From NCBI GenBank assembly GCA_036426205.1, contig CM071571.1, forward strand, positions 108,473,257-108,537,256: a stretch of 64,000 nt of DNA, in the 5' to 3' direction. Below the pieces are notes generated by a model. That model saw only the letters and a list, made by a program, of their open reading frames with translations, had not been told where the DNA came from and did not search any database. A program made the translations under genes and the position numbers. This document shows positions 24,201 through 34,362 of the stretch, in pieces (position 1 is the stretch's first letter; the number at the start of each line of letters is the position of its first letter). Origin of the DNA: Ascaphus truei. Lineage: Eukaryota; Chordata; Amphibia; Anura; Ascaphidae.

Positions 24201-25358
24201 TAGAGCAACTTTTCATTCATTCATATTTCATACTGAGTCCAAACATTATTCGTAAGTCAAGGTAGTTTTTAATGAGGTTATAAAACGTATGCTAACATGT
24301 TAGGTGTTACTTAGGACACAGTACAATTACATAGTAACACAGCATACATTAACATGCCATTTAATAATGTGTACATTTCTTTTTAGAACATCATGGTGAT
24401 GAGGATGATGAGTATGATGAGGATGACGCCACAGAAGAGACTGAAATACAATCATGTGACCATGAAGAGGTGCCAATAGAAACTGTTGTACCGGCAAATC
24501 GTCCATCAACTTCCACATACGATGCAATTGTAGCTTCAGAGGGAAAAATAGTGGACGCAGAAAATCGTCGCCATTCAGACATGATGACAGTGCTGGAAAG
24601 GATGATTGGACTGCAGGAAGAAACAGTATCACAATTGGCACATCTCCACAGAGTCTTCATTGAAGTGCCTAAACAGTTGCAAAAAATCAACACCTCATTC
24701 GAAGCATTAGTTGTTCAGCAAACACAAGCTAATTACTGGAGAATGACTAATGTACCACAATTCAACACCTCCCAGCCAGGATCTGTTCATGCAGGTCAGT
24801 TTTCACCACATTCATCTGATATTCATTCACCAGGCCCAAATGTTACCGGTCAAGTAGCAGACATTGCTGTGCAGGTTCCTGATGACATCCTACCGCTGCC
24901 ATCTGTACAAATTCAGCAGCAGACACCTACAAAGGAGGCGACAAAAACAAAACAAGACACACATGAAACAGACCAACCATCACTTGTGCAGTGTCTACCA
25001 ACTTGCTCACATGTGTCACTGGGCACAAGCCCTGTCCGTGAACAGTCACTACCCAAAAGCCCTGTAGGTGAATCGCTGCCCAAAAGCCCTGTAGGTGAGT
25101 CGCTGCCCAAAAGCCCTGTAGGTTGAATCGCTGCCCAAAAGCCCTGTAGGTGAATCACTGGCCACAAGCCCTGTAGGTGAATCACTGGCCACAAGCCCCG
25201 TAGGTGAACAGTCACTGGCCACAAGCCCTGCCCGTGAAGTGCCAGAGGCCACTCAAAGTGGCTCTGTTGTGCCTAAAGTTGGTGGCAAAAGAAAAAGGAA
25301 AATTCAAGAGACAACAAGCAGGCCTGTTACTCGCTCGCAAAAGGAACAAAAAAAATAA
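21264..25358 (+). CDS. Harbinger Myb/SANT-like DNA-binding partner protein (spliced, one frameshift)
   Basis: Four exons can be drawn with consensus splice sites, all introns in phase 1: 21264-21897, 22249-22554, 23946-24023 and 24387-25358. The start ATG has an A at -3. Residues 5-145 are a low-complexity Gly/Ser/Ala stretch encoded by a minisatellite. A basic segment leads into the Myb/SANT-like domain, which spans the first intron (FNDQENRALVTGILEHYDSL, then KKEMWDTIVIGVNACG and RDKYHCRKRFDDIRSKLKKK) and is followed by GTGGGPTPQRLILTPLEELL. Exon 4 begins with an acidic run, then a helical MMTVLERMIGLQEETVSQLA segment and a tandem SLPKSPVGE / SLATSPVGE repeat. A single extra t near 25123 gives a premature tga. 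Ignoring it, the frame reaches a basic GGKRKRKIQE tail and taa at 25356. In Harbinger elements this partner binds the transposon ends and brings the transposase to the nucleus. Confidence 0.85.
21340..21665 (+). repeat. Coding minisatellite, (gtgctgntgctgggagtggga)n
   Basis: Tandem units built on gggagtg and gctgttgctg encode the Gly/Ser/Ala/Val-rich N-terminus of the Myb-like protein. The same region gives open frames on all strands, which are shadows. Confidence 0.9.
22740..22850. repeat. Fragment of the 15.4-kb inverted-repeat family inside an intron
   Basis: The segment resembles 15734-15828: gtgctcatttacatgtgaat, ttcccaaaatgcat, gctgcagtggaag, gatggtgggcgaagatgggg. It lies in the second intron of the Myb-like gene, showing that this repeat family reached the Harbinger element. 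Confidence 0.65.
22850..23940. other. Long intron 2 of the Myb-like gene
   Basis: This AT-rich sequence has no ORF, RNA gene or recognisable repeat. It ends in a polypyrimidine-poor but usable acceptor (tgttatatatag) at 23945. Confidence 0.5.
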
Positions 25359-25829
25359 ATGTTATAATTCAGAAAATATGTCTTTGGCCTTGTTTTGTTG
25401 ACTTCAGATTATCTAATTACTATTGTATGTATGCTGAAGACTGTGTTGTTTCCAAACTTTCAACTATGTTCTTGTACACGTGAAGTTTTGGAAATGTTAA
25501 CACTCATAATTAATTGTGTTATAAATATTTATGTTGTAATCGTCTGTTCAGTAATGGTCCACCAGGAGCCAGTTGCTAAGTTTAGAGAAGCTGCCATTGA
25601 CTTTGCAGCAAAACATTGCATTTGGGTGTGTTAATTGATGTAAGAATTGCATATGCATATTAGTCACATGCAATTATAAAAACACCTAAGTAAGTGCAAA
25701 CATCTTTCTTGTACGTGTACAGCAGGATTATGTGTAAATTATTACTTACCTTTGCCTTGCTTGGCCATTGTAATTTTGTCCTTTAATCAGTTGTGTGTTC
25801 GTTTCTATAACATCTCAGAATGTATAATA

Positions 25830-25837
<8 letters not shown>

Positions 25838-25865
<28 letters not shown>

Positions 25866-26000
25866 TGAGTGTGAGTGTGAGTGTGAGTGTGAGTGTGAGT
25901 GTGTGAGTATATATATATGTCGTTGATGTAGCTATATATATATTATAATATATATAATTTTTTTTTTTTAGATATATATATAATATATATATATATTATA
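25838..26000. repeat. (CA)n/(GTGA)n and (TA)n microsatellites
   Basis: A run of ca repeats (about 25838-25866) passes into gtgagt repeats and then alternating ta. A second ta-rich array lies at 26385-26465. They sit between the Myb-like gene and the forkhead-like ORF. Confidence 0.9.
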
Positions 26001-26893
26001 TATACTATAGAATATGTAGTATATATGTATAATTGTTGTATATGTTTAATCTGTGTATCTTCTTATATATTATCTATATCTATATCGGGGGTTACTCTAT
26101 CTTCGATACATATATCTAAGATGTAACCCCCTACATCCATACATATATAAATTTAGAACTATATAAACTGGTATACACAAACTAATACACTTCATGCTTC
26201 CTTGTGAAAACACTATTTTAATAATACAGGCCTAATGTTTGAGAAATATCCTAAGTATGAGACTCTAACAGTATTGTGCTTAAACAAATGTTTATTACTT
26301 AATTCAATCATGTTTCTCACCATTTAAATAGGTTTCATACAAGGTATACTTAATGCCATCAATGTTGTGTGTACTCCTGCAATATAAAAAAAAAAAATAT
26401 ATAATATATAAATATATATATATTTTTATAAGAGATATATTTATATATATATATATATATATATACACACGTATTTAAACTCATGCAGACAGGGAGTTAA
26501 CCAGACTTTCACATACACACAGAAATGTAAGCGGGGAAAAAAAATTTCTTTTTGCAGGTGTGTTTTTACTGATATGCCTGGCTAAGAAATATTTTCACAC
26601 ACTGGTCTTTGTTAGTTTTCAAAAAACACTATGTGAACGCATTCAAAGTCTAGGGATGTTTTTCACAAACGAGATAAAAGAAGGAGAAATGTTTCTCCCA
26701 CAGTCCCATATCACGAACCACAACTGTTAACCCAATTAGACAAACAAATCCAATTGGCGTTTGAAATAAGGAGTCAAAGTAGTTAGTTTTGTTGACCTTG
26801 ACAAGGAAAAACAGGAGTTTGTTAGCCATTCAGCACATTCATTTTGATGAGCAAATAACACAGACCTGCACACAGCTTTTGTGCTACTCAGAC

Positions 26894-27562
26894 ATGGCTG
26901 ATGAATTCGTTAACAATATTAATCCCCTTTTAGGGTATAAGTACATGATCTGTGAAGCCATCTTGAACAGTCGCGGACAGAAAGCAAGCACACGCCAAAT
27001 CGATGATTTCATTCGAGCAAAATATCCTTATTACCAAGACCGTAAGCATGCACGGAATTTTAATTCCTCAATAAGATTCACTTTATCAAGTAATGACTTT
27101 TTTGAACGTGACCAGGATAAGCTACAACACACCTATGGTTTCTGGAAGATTGCCCCGGAAAAACAATTTCTCCTGAAAGACGGCACTTATATTGTCGTGA
27201 AAGGCATATTTATTCCTAATGGCAATAGCAATGTATCCGCTACTACTGATCCGTTTGAATCGATACGTGCTGCAATATCTGCAGCCTCCATTCCTGAAAC
27301 CCACATTGTACAAGAACAAAAGTACTATGATTATGTACCAAGCCTTTCAGCTGAAAATGCATTGGAATGGGAACCCGAAGAAATGAACCTACCTCCCGAC
27401 CAATTATTTGAAGAAAGCAGTGGCGATTCCTATGAGCGCATCCTGGAGGAGATTTGTGCCATACTGGATTCAGCGGTTGGGTTAAGCGTGGATGAAAATG
27501 CCTTGCATTTCTGGAGCGACCAGTTGCAGCCAGGCGAAGAGTTAATTCTAGAAGAATGGTAA
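26894..27562 (+). CDS. Forkhead-like domain protein carried by the Harbinger element
   Basis: This is an intact, intronless ORF of 222 residues. I chose the ATG at 26894 because it has G at -3 and G at +4 and begins just before the domain. An upstream in-frame ATG at 26789 would add 35 residues without motif content. Residues 12-90 align with the forkhead winged helix. GYKYMICEAILNS corresponds to helix 1. QIDDFIRAKYPYYQ matches the helix 2 block QIYxxIxxxFPYYR. FNSSIRFTLSSNDFFERD matches the recognition helix WQNSIRHxLSLNDCFxKV. GFWKIAPE matches the wing-strand GxWTLDP. The base-contacting Asn and His of NSIRH are Ser and Phe here, so DNA specificity would differ. The C-terminal 110 residues are acidic and end LQPGEELILEEW, like a short activation or interaction tail. 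It has no relative elsewhere in the window. A role in transposition, host-gene capture or element expression are all possible. Confidence 0.8.
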   Translation: MADEFVNNINPLLGYKYMICEAILNSRGQKASTRQIDDFIRAKYPYYQDRKHARNFNSSIRFTLSSNDFFERDQDKLQHTYGFWKIAPEKQFLLKDGTYIVVKGIFIPNGNSNVSATTDPFESIRAAISAASIPETHIVQEQKYYDYVPSLSAENALEWEPEEMNLPPDQLFEESSGDSYERILEEICAILDSAVGLSVDENALHFWSDQLQPGEELILEEW

Positions 27563-27839
27563 ATATAACAATCGTTATGCGTTGACTCTGCGTTTAAATT
27601 TTTTTTTTTTTTGTAACCACCATTTTCACTTTCAATGCGTGGATACAGCGTAACATTGCAGACTGCATAACATGTAGCGATCACAAACAAATTGTTTCCT
27701 AATACAATATAGTAGGACCTGAAAGAGTAGTACACATTGCTGACGGAATAAATATACGTACTTTCCTATCCCTTTAAACATATTAGCAACATTTTACCAT
27801 TACTCTAACACATACCTGTTTTGTTATCATGCAACATCT

Positions 27840-28380
27840 ACAACATTGAAAACCGGGTCCACCACGTATGACGTGGGACCCTTGTCATGGGCCAAGGCGT
27901 CCTTAAAAAGGATTAGTGATGTAAGTCCCGCCCCCAAGCGACGTGCGCGCCTCAAAGCCTATTGGCTGTCATGTTTTGTTATAGTAACGGTAACTGCAGT
28001 GTGTGATGCGTGCGGCTCAGTGTTTGTAGGCGTACCCTGGGCGTTAGCCGAATGTTAATTGAGTGGGAGGAGTGTTAGCGTGCGTTTCACGCTGGCTTAA
28101 CATGACGTCACACGTATTGCATTTGCGCATTGTGTTATCGGCCGTGCTTTCTGTTCAAACACGTCTGTTTAAAAAGAATACAGATGTACTCGTTTAGAAC
28201 GAATGTAGTTTCGTCTTCATTGTATTTGAAATAAAGATGTTATGTTTACTGGTATTTTCAACATGTATTGAACGCACAACGTACGCTTTGTTTTGCGCAT
28301 GCGCTAACAGTTAGTGGAGCCAAGCGTGAAGTGCGTGCGCACACAAAGATGTGCGCGCACATCTTTCAGTATACAGGCAA
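27840..28380. promoter_or_regulatory. CpG-richer patch with promoter-like motifs
   Basis: This patch is richer in CpG than its surroundings. It contains an inverted CCAAT box (attggctg, 27961), a tgcgcatgcgc word matching the NRF1 consensus (about 28292) and a perfect 22-bp palindrome at 28345-28366 (aaagatgtgcg and its complement). No coding start is attached, so promoter function is only a suggestion. Confidence 0.3.
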
Positions 28381-28935
28381 CGTTCACTTCTTATACATAG
28401 TTATGCCTGCTACAAATTTAAAGAAACATTACATACTGATGAACAGTTTTACTTCTAACATATAAGTGACTGACGTGTGTATCTACACAATCATATAGAG
28501 CTGCGTAACGCGTTGTCACGGATGCATATCTAGTAAGGTGCCATCTTTGACCATCATGTGTTTGCTGTATTTCAGAGATGTCGGGGAAGATACAATCGGA
28601 TCAATGTATGATTTCAGAAGAGTCTACCTTTATATGAGATGATTGTGAGGAGGAGCCACCGACTACTATACTACATATGGAACTAATTTTATATTGCTTG
28701 CAGCGCTTATTAACAAACAATTAAAAATGTGATACCCTTATGCCTATATTGCATAAGCACTTAATTAACATAATGATGTTGCAAAAGAGTGCCTCATGAA
28801 TTTTTATTGAGTGTTCTTTAATGACTACTAACATTTTATGACATGGTGTGTTTTATATATAACAACCATTCCCACTCTGCTAACACATTTGTGTATTCTA
28901 ATATGTAATGGAACGTATGACTGTCGAAACTATGT

Positions 28936-29192
28936 AACAATAATAATAATAATATGAGCATGTTCATGTATAGGGCTGCTAGTTGTACGCAGCGATTTAC
29001 AGACACATGTTTCAGCCTGAGGTCCCTGGCCCGTGGAACGTACAAATGTTTTTTTGCCGCATGAGGCACAGGGAGATAAAGTGACTTGGCCAAGGTCACA
29101 AGGAGCCCACACCGGGAATTGAACCAGACTCCCCTGCTTCAAACTATCAGTGCCAGTGTGTGTCTTTACTCAGTGAGCCACTCCTTCTCCCA
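28936..29192 (-). mobile_element. CORE-SINE (tRNA-derived, L2-like tail), copy in Harbinger
   Basis: On the minus strand it starts ggagtggctcactgagtaaa (A-box-like), then has ggttcaattcc (B box), then the MIR-like core gtgaccttggccaagtcact followed by ctccctgtgcctcat. It ends with an L2-like tail and an att repeat. A second copy is at 35760-36000. SINEs of this type are transcribed by RNA polymerase III and moved by an L2-type LINE. The insertion is within non-coding DNA of the Harbinger element. Confidence 0.88.
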
Positions 29193-30374
29193 ATGTAAAG
29201 GACACTTACAACCAAGTAGCCATTTATTTTTAAAATCTCTTGTTACATGGGTATGTAGATAAAATGGTTTGGGACTGTAGCAAATAATGTTACTGGCCAG
29301 ATGTTATGGTCCCCTCCAATGCATGATGTTCTGAATATGACATCACCATCATGTTATGAAGTACGTTTCTGTGTATATTTCATTAACCTAACTAACTATA
29401 GTTTACTATGTTTATTAATCGTTTAGCAATACATAGTATAGTCAATATGATGATATAAGCTACCATAATAAAGCTGGTGTTATCATTTGTCGGTGTTATA
29501 CATGGATCCTACACCAATTGATAGAGACACAAACAGTTGTCTTAAAAAGTGTGTCTATGCTAGTGATGAATGTGCTCCCGTAAGTAAACAAATAAGTACA
29601 GTTATCCCCTTTTCTCCAACCACCTCTATATTACATTAATGGAAATTATAAGGAAACATACATAAAATGTGATGAAATGTGAGTAATCATTTTGTAATAC
29701 AATGCACATGAAAGCTCAAGAGTAGCTAAATGCATATACATGATACAGAAAGTACATATATGTAACATTTGTGTTTAAACCAATATGTTGGGTTTTTAGT
29801 TCCAATAATTATAGGAAGATTGAGGTAGCCACATCTTATGAGAGATGTCAGCAAATATACATACCATGATCAGTCATACTGCAAATATACCTATAATGCA
29901 AAGGAACAATATATAAATTGCAAACATTGACATGCCATCTTCAGTACCGTAAAGAACACATCAAAGTGTGTATTTGGTGTTAAATGTGCAACACCATGTA
30001 TATTTAATGACATTCAAAATGTAAATCAGCCTGGTGTACACATCATCTGGATGTACATGTTACACTGCACCAATAACATTGTATGTAAGCATACTAGAAG
30101 CATGAATGATTATGGGCATAATATGTGTTTTGTCTTAGCATATGCTAAAATATTATTGTTTTGTTACCCAAGTTGTATTCACATACACACAACTAAAGTA
30201 CAATTGAAGAGGGATTATATAACCTGTGCAACAATAACATACCGGTGCCACATCCCTTTGTGCACACAGCAGAGAAAAGAAAGGTGTGCAACCCATATTC
30301 ATCTGTGTCCTAACAGAAGGTTATATAAAGAAACATTATTGTTAATATAACATAATTAAACTATAAAAGTAGTA
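29193..30374. other. AT-rich spacer inside the Harbinger element
   Basis: I see no supported gene. Open frames such as 30051-30350 have no recognisable domain. The far end adjoins the 3' end of the minus-strand transposase. A gtaagt at 30400-30395 (minus) could be a splice donor leading to a short further exon here, which I could not identify. Confidence 0.45.
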
Positions 30375-31704
30375 CTAGGAACATATGAGTTTGTACTTAC
30401 AAGAAAAAAATGAATTGATGAGATTCTGTCGTGTCTGGCCACCACTGGCTGTTTGTTCATTTTCAGCAGCTACATGGGTGGGATGCTCGTCTACCAAAGC
30501 CTCAGCTAGATCTGACTGTACATTGTGCCTGAGTGCAACATTGTGCAAAATGCAACAGGCAAGGATAATATCAGACACTTTTTGAGGCTTGTATAGAAGA
30601 GCCCCACCAGTTCTGTCCAGACACCTAAACCTGGTCTTGAGTAGGCCAAATGTCCTCTCTATAACAGATCTTGTAGATATATGGGCTGCATTGTACCTCT
30701 CCTCTGCTTCAGTTTGAGGGTTTAGCACCGGAGTCAAGAGCCACGGCCTAATTCCGTATCCTGAGTCACCTATAATGAATGGAGCACACATAAGCTGACA
30801 TTAGTGATCAAATTGTACAATGCCAACATTCCTAAATCAACATGTGTTTTGTGTTAGAACATGTAAATATGTACTCACCCAGCAGCCAACCAGGTTCAAA
30901 ATGTCCCTCTTCGAACGCATGGAAGACTGAAGAGTTCCTCAGGATAGAGGAATCGTGACTGGAACCAGGGAACTTGGGTACCACATGCATTATCCTCATC
31001 GTGGCATCACATACCACCTGTACATTGAGTGAATGGTAGTGCTTCCGATTGCGGTACACATGCTCACTCTGACTAGGTGCAATCAAAGCAACATGTGTGC
31101 AATCGATTGCACCCAGCACAGATGGTATCCCTGCTATATTATAAAAGCCAGTCCTGACTTCCAGCCACTCTGTTGCCTCTGTAGGAAAATGAATATAATT
31201 CCTAGCGCGTCTATTGAGTGCATAGAGAAACTGGGTCAAGGCCCGCGAGAATGTAGATTGCGAGACCCCGCCCACTATGCCCACAGTTGTCTGGTATGAC
31301 GCGGAAGCAAGATAATGTAATGAGCACAGCATTTTAACAAGCCCAGGGACTGCACGACCTCTGGCTGTGAAAAAATCTAAATCCCCCCTTATCTCCTCAT
31401 AAAGAGATAAGATTGCTGCTGAACTCAAACGATAGCGACTTACAATCTCCTCCTCACTCATCCCATCTAACAGGGTTCTCTCCCTGTACAGACGCGGACG
31501 AGGCACAAGTTGTCTCCTCTGTCTTCTCCTCTGATCTCCTGTCCCTCTACCTGTCCCTCGGCCTGTCCCTCTCCCTGTCCCTGTCGTATCCGCGTCACTG
31601 TCACTGTCCCTCGGTGTGTCCCTACCTTGCCCTATATCATTCTCTTGATCAGCAAGCATGTCATAGAAAAGAATGTTCCTGCGTCTCCTAAACATTCGCA
31701 ACAT
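30375..31704 (-). CDS. HARBI1-like DDE transposase, two exons
   Basis: Exon 1 runs 31704-30879 and exon 2 runs 30769-30375. The 109-bp intron has a GTGAGT donor and a TATAG acceptor in phase 1. The product is about 406 residues, intact. After a repetitive GTGRGTGRG / RRRQRR segment comes the N-terminal helical domain (YRLSSAAILSLYEEIRGDLD) and a helix-turn-helix (GVSQSTFSRALTQFLYAL). The catalytic core follows: GAIDCTHVAL supplies the first Asp, LLGDSGYGIRPWLLTP the second, and TRSVIERTFGLLKTRF the Glu. It matches vertebrate Harbinger transposases throughout. The enzyme cuts the terminal inverted repeats and makes 3-bp target duplications, as seen here. The gene faces the two plus-strand genes. 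A gtaagt at codon SFFS near the end may be a real donor, so the C-terminus is uncertain. Confidence 0.92.
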
Positions 31705-32640
31705 TTTGAAATGAGTAGCTGTGAATGAGCAGGTAATGTGCGTCCTTTAAATAGGTATGTGATGATGTCAGGTGACATAGTAAAATGCAAGGTGTTACAT
31801 TAACATAATAAAGTACTTCTGTGGCAAGCTGTGTGCACTTGTTGTTCTAAGTATTTGTTGTGTGTATTCTGCAGGGAATGATGATATTTGGCAATGATGT
31901 GACGTGAAGCTTTGTACAAAGATTGCTTGCAAATAAATAGTTGCATGTGCAATGCATGTAACACTTGTGAACGCAAGAGTCAGTCATGTAATGAGACAAA
32001 AAGGCTGAGATTGACGTGGGAAAAGTTTTGTGTAACATGTGTAATTATCCATGTTATTGTGACATGTTGGCAACAATGAATAGTCGTGTGCATATGCATG
32101 CATTTGTGTAAGGAGGATAGTTGCTATAGAATGAGTTTACAAGGTGTCCCAATGATGAATTACTGTACATGTGTGTATAAGTTAGGTTGAAGTGCTTGTA
32201 ATGCAACGGTTACAATGTAAACATGCAATGTGATTGAGCGTCCAATAAGTGACGTCATGAAAATAGGGAGGACCCAAAACTATATGTAAACATGAGAAGA
32301 CAGATGTACATGAACGTTTAAAGATGCGTGTCACATTACAAGCATTGTGTAATGTAAAGGAAGATGAATATACTGTGTATGTGTGACATGTGTGACATGT
32401 GTAACATCATGTAAATAATTGTCGCTGAGTTGAGTAAAATGTGTGATATGATGTGAGGTTCTCCTTTAAGAGTGTAGTATAGTATTTTCCCTTGCCACAT
32501 CATCACATGATGAGTAATGTGACCCGCAAATGCTGAAAACATGTAAAAGTCGAATGTTATGCAAATAAGACACATCAGCTGTGACACAATGCAGGGAATG
32601 CCCCCACACTGTAATGCAAATGACGTTTGTATTGTGAGCA
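31705..32640. other. Region upstream of the transposase, presumed promoter
   Basis: The sequence is AT-rich without ORFs. It should hold the transposase promoter on the minus strand, but I found no distinctive TATA or initiator arrangement to report. Repeats of tgtgacatg and acatgtg are frequent. Confidence 0.35.
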
Positions 32641-32689
32641 ATGAAACGTAAACAGTACTATACTGTTATACGTCCCCGCTCCATTGACT

Positions 32690-33042
32690 TCCATTGATGT
32701 ACAGAAGATTTTTTTTTTCTAAGTGCCGTTCCGGCAGCCTTAGCGATCGTTCTCCCGTCCAAAATGCCAACTTTAGTTGGCGGGAGAAATCGGCCATAAC
32801 ATCTCAATTTCGTAGTGCCGATCAGCCCCGATAAGCTGTTTTTTTTTGTTGAATCCAGCCGATTTAAAAAAGTGGCGATCAGTGTCGAAAACAGGCTTAT
32901 CGGCAGGCGACTGGCCATAACCAAATTATCGGCTCCGAAACCTGGCGATATGAAGCACTTATCGGCGCTTACTGAATCTCAAACCCAATTTTGGCTATAA
33001 CATGGCCATATTTCCCTTATCAACGCTTACTGCATGAGGCCC
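32690..33042. promoter_or_regulatory. Right subterminal region of the inner Harbinger
   Basis: Words such as aatcggcc, gataagc, gccgat, cttatcggc and atcggctcc recur about every 30-40 bp up to the terminal repeat. An internal echo of the terminus (cggcgcttactgaatc) lies about 70 bp from the end. This mirrors the left end. Confidence 0.6.
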
Positions 33043-33161
33043 ATGGTTCTAAATGCAGTTTTATGCCCTTTCTGCATATGGAGAAAAAAACTCTCCATTA
33101 AAGCTACATTTTATTCCCCTCTCCAATTTTAAATAGCGCTGCTCTCTGCATGAGGCCCATA

Positions 33162-33300
33162 GTATATGGCTCGGCACTCCAAACCCACCTTAGCAAACTT
33201 GACACCCTCTACAATATGTCATTTTGTTCTCCAATGGAACTACAGCACACATCACTGCGAAATGCTCAAAGAACTAGATTGGTCATCACTTGAGTCGGTG
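33162..33300 (+). pseudogene. L2/CR1-type LINE, 3' continuation after the insertion
   Basis: The translation resumes VYGSALQTHLSKLDTLYNM in the frame left at 20399. After a shift it continues HFVLQWNYSTHHCEMLKELD and WSSLES. This is the C-terminal part of the reverse transcriptase region. The LINE match fades after about 33300. Confidence 0.85.
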
Positions 33301-34362
33301 GTGGTGGGTCGTTTGAACTGCTGCTTTACATACAGTACAGTATGTCCTGTAATCCAGAATCCTGTAATCAGAATTAAATTAGACAATGAGTCATACTGTA
33401 TACCTCAAACAATATTGCCTATTGGAACAGCACATTTTTAATTGTCACATTTATATCTTCAGAAAAAGTTAAGCATTCTCTATAGATCATCTAGAAATGA
33501 TATTTTTAAATAAAATGAACAACGTTTCAGAAATATTTTATTTTATAATGCATTATTTTATTATGCATCTAAGAGGAAGACATGTTGAATGTCTTGTTGC
33601 GCACTACCTTTTATATCTACTGTACAGTGCTGTGTCAAGGCTCTCTGGTTTCATATCAGTTTCAATATGACCTATCTTTAGTTGCTTAAACTATTCAATC
33701 ACTCAAACTTAGTTTGGAATGGAAATGTTCAAGCGCGTGGTGTAGATTTCCGCACCACTTAAACAAGGAAATTTTTTATGTAGTTAAGATAAGATGATTG
33801 GATTATAAAATAGTGTATGAGCGCACTGTATTCTTTAAAGGAATGTATTGAAAAGTGACTGTACAGTATATTTGTGCTAAATTGTAACTGCAAATGTTAG
33901 AAAAAAATATTGTGTATTTTAAGGCAGCAATCCACCCAGAAGCCTACAATATATGATGTAACTTATATAATATTAGTGTCTTGCCCTCTGGGCATGTCCT
34001 GCTCTTTTTTATGCTTTTTAGTGTTAAAAAGATTTTCTATAATATTTGAGGTTACTATGGTAATCTCTAGACTGCACTAGGCTTTGGGTAGAGTTCCATT
34101 TTAACTGTCCAGACACAATATTTCAAACACTTGTAACTCCAGTTCTAAACATAACAAAGGATTTCAGTAACAAAAACATAGGAAAGGTTTATCAGAAAAA
34201 ACAACAAAATTGAACATTCCCAGTATGGGTTTCATTTTGGCTAAATAAATCATTGTGATATTGTTTAGTTTTCCCTGGGAGTGTTGGGATCCATGTTATA
34301 CAGAATGTATTTGTATGACATGTACTGTATATGATTTAACAAACTGATTGCATTTAAAGTTA
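33301..34362. other. AT-rich sequence, no gene recognised
   Basis: I see no ORF, terminal repeat or RNA gene. It is probably unique or very old repeat DNA. Confidence 0.45.

Larger units (their letters stand above)
20767..33045. mobile_element. Inner 12.3-kb PIF/Harbinger transposon, TSD atg
   Basis: Terminal inverted repeats gggcctcatgcagtaagcg (20770-20788) and its complement (33024-33042) are flanked by atg at 20767-20769 and 33043-33045. Inside are a Myb/SANT-like gene (21264-25358, plus), a forkhead-like ORF (26894-27562, plus) and a HARBI1-like transposase (31704-30375, minus). The element is much longer than the 4-7 kb I would expect for the family. Part of the excess is non-coding sequence, including an inverted SINE (about 28936-29192), microsatellites and a fragment of the 15.4-kb repeat family. 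Near-intact genes suggest relatively recent activity. Confidence 0.92.
20397..33161. mobile_element. Outer Harbinger-like MITE (about 0.5 kb) split by inner element, TSD ata
   Basis: Terminal inverted repeats gggcctcatgcagagagcag (20400 onward) and its complement (ending at 33158) are flanked by the 3-bp duplication ata (20397-20399 and 33159-33161). Removing one duplication copy and the insert restores the LINE reading frame exactly. The element's own sequence is only 20400-20766 plus 33046-33158, about 480 bp with no ORF. It has inner matching motifs actctccatatgcag and ctgcatatggagaaa. Thirteen terminal bases (gggcctcatgcag) are shared with the inner autonomous-type element, so the same transposase may mobilise it. 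Confidence 0.9.

Noticed and set aside
28936..29192. Functional tRNA gene from A/B-box-like sequence
   Set aside because: No cloverleaf is evident, and the core and tail show it is a SINE.
20770..33042. 5-bp duplications catgg and catag instead of 3-bp ones
   Set aside because: The outer c and g belong to the terminal repeats. The LINE reading frame is restored only with a 3-bp duplication.
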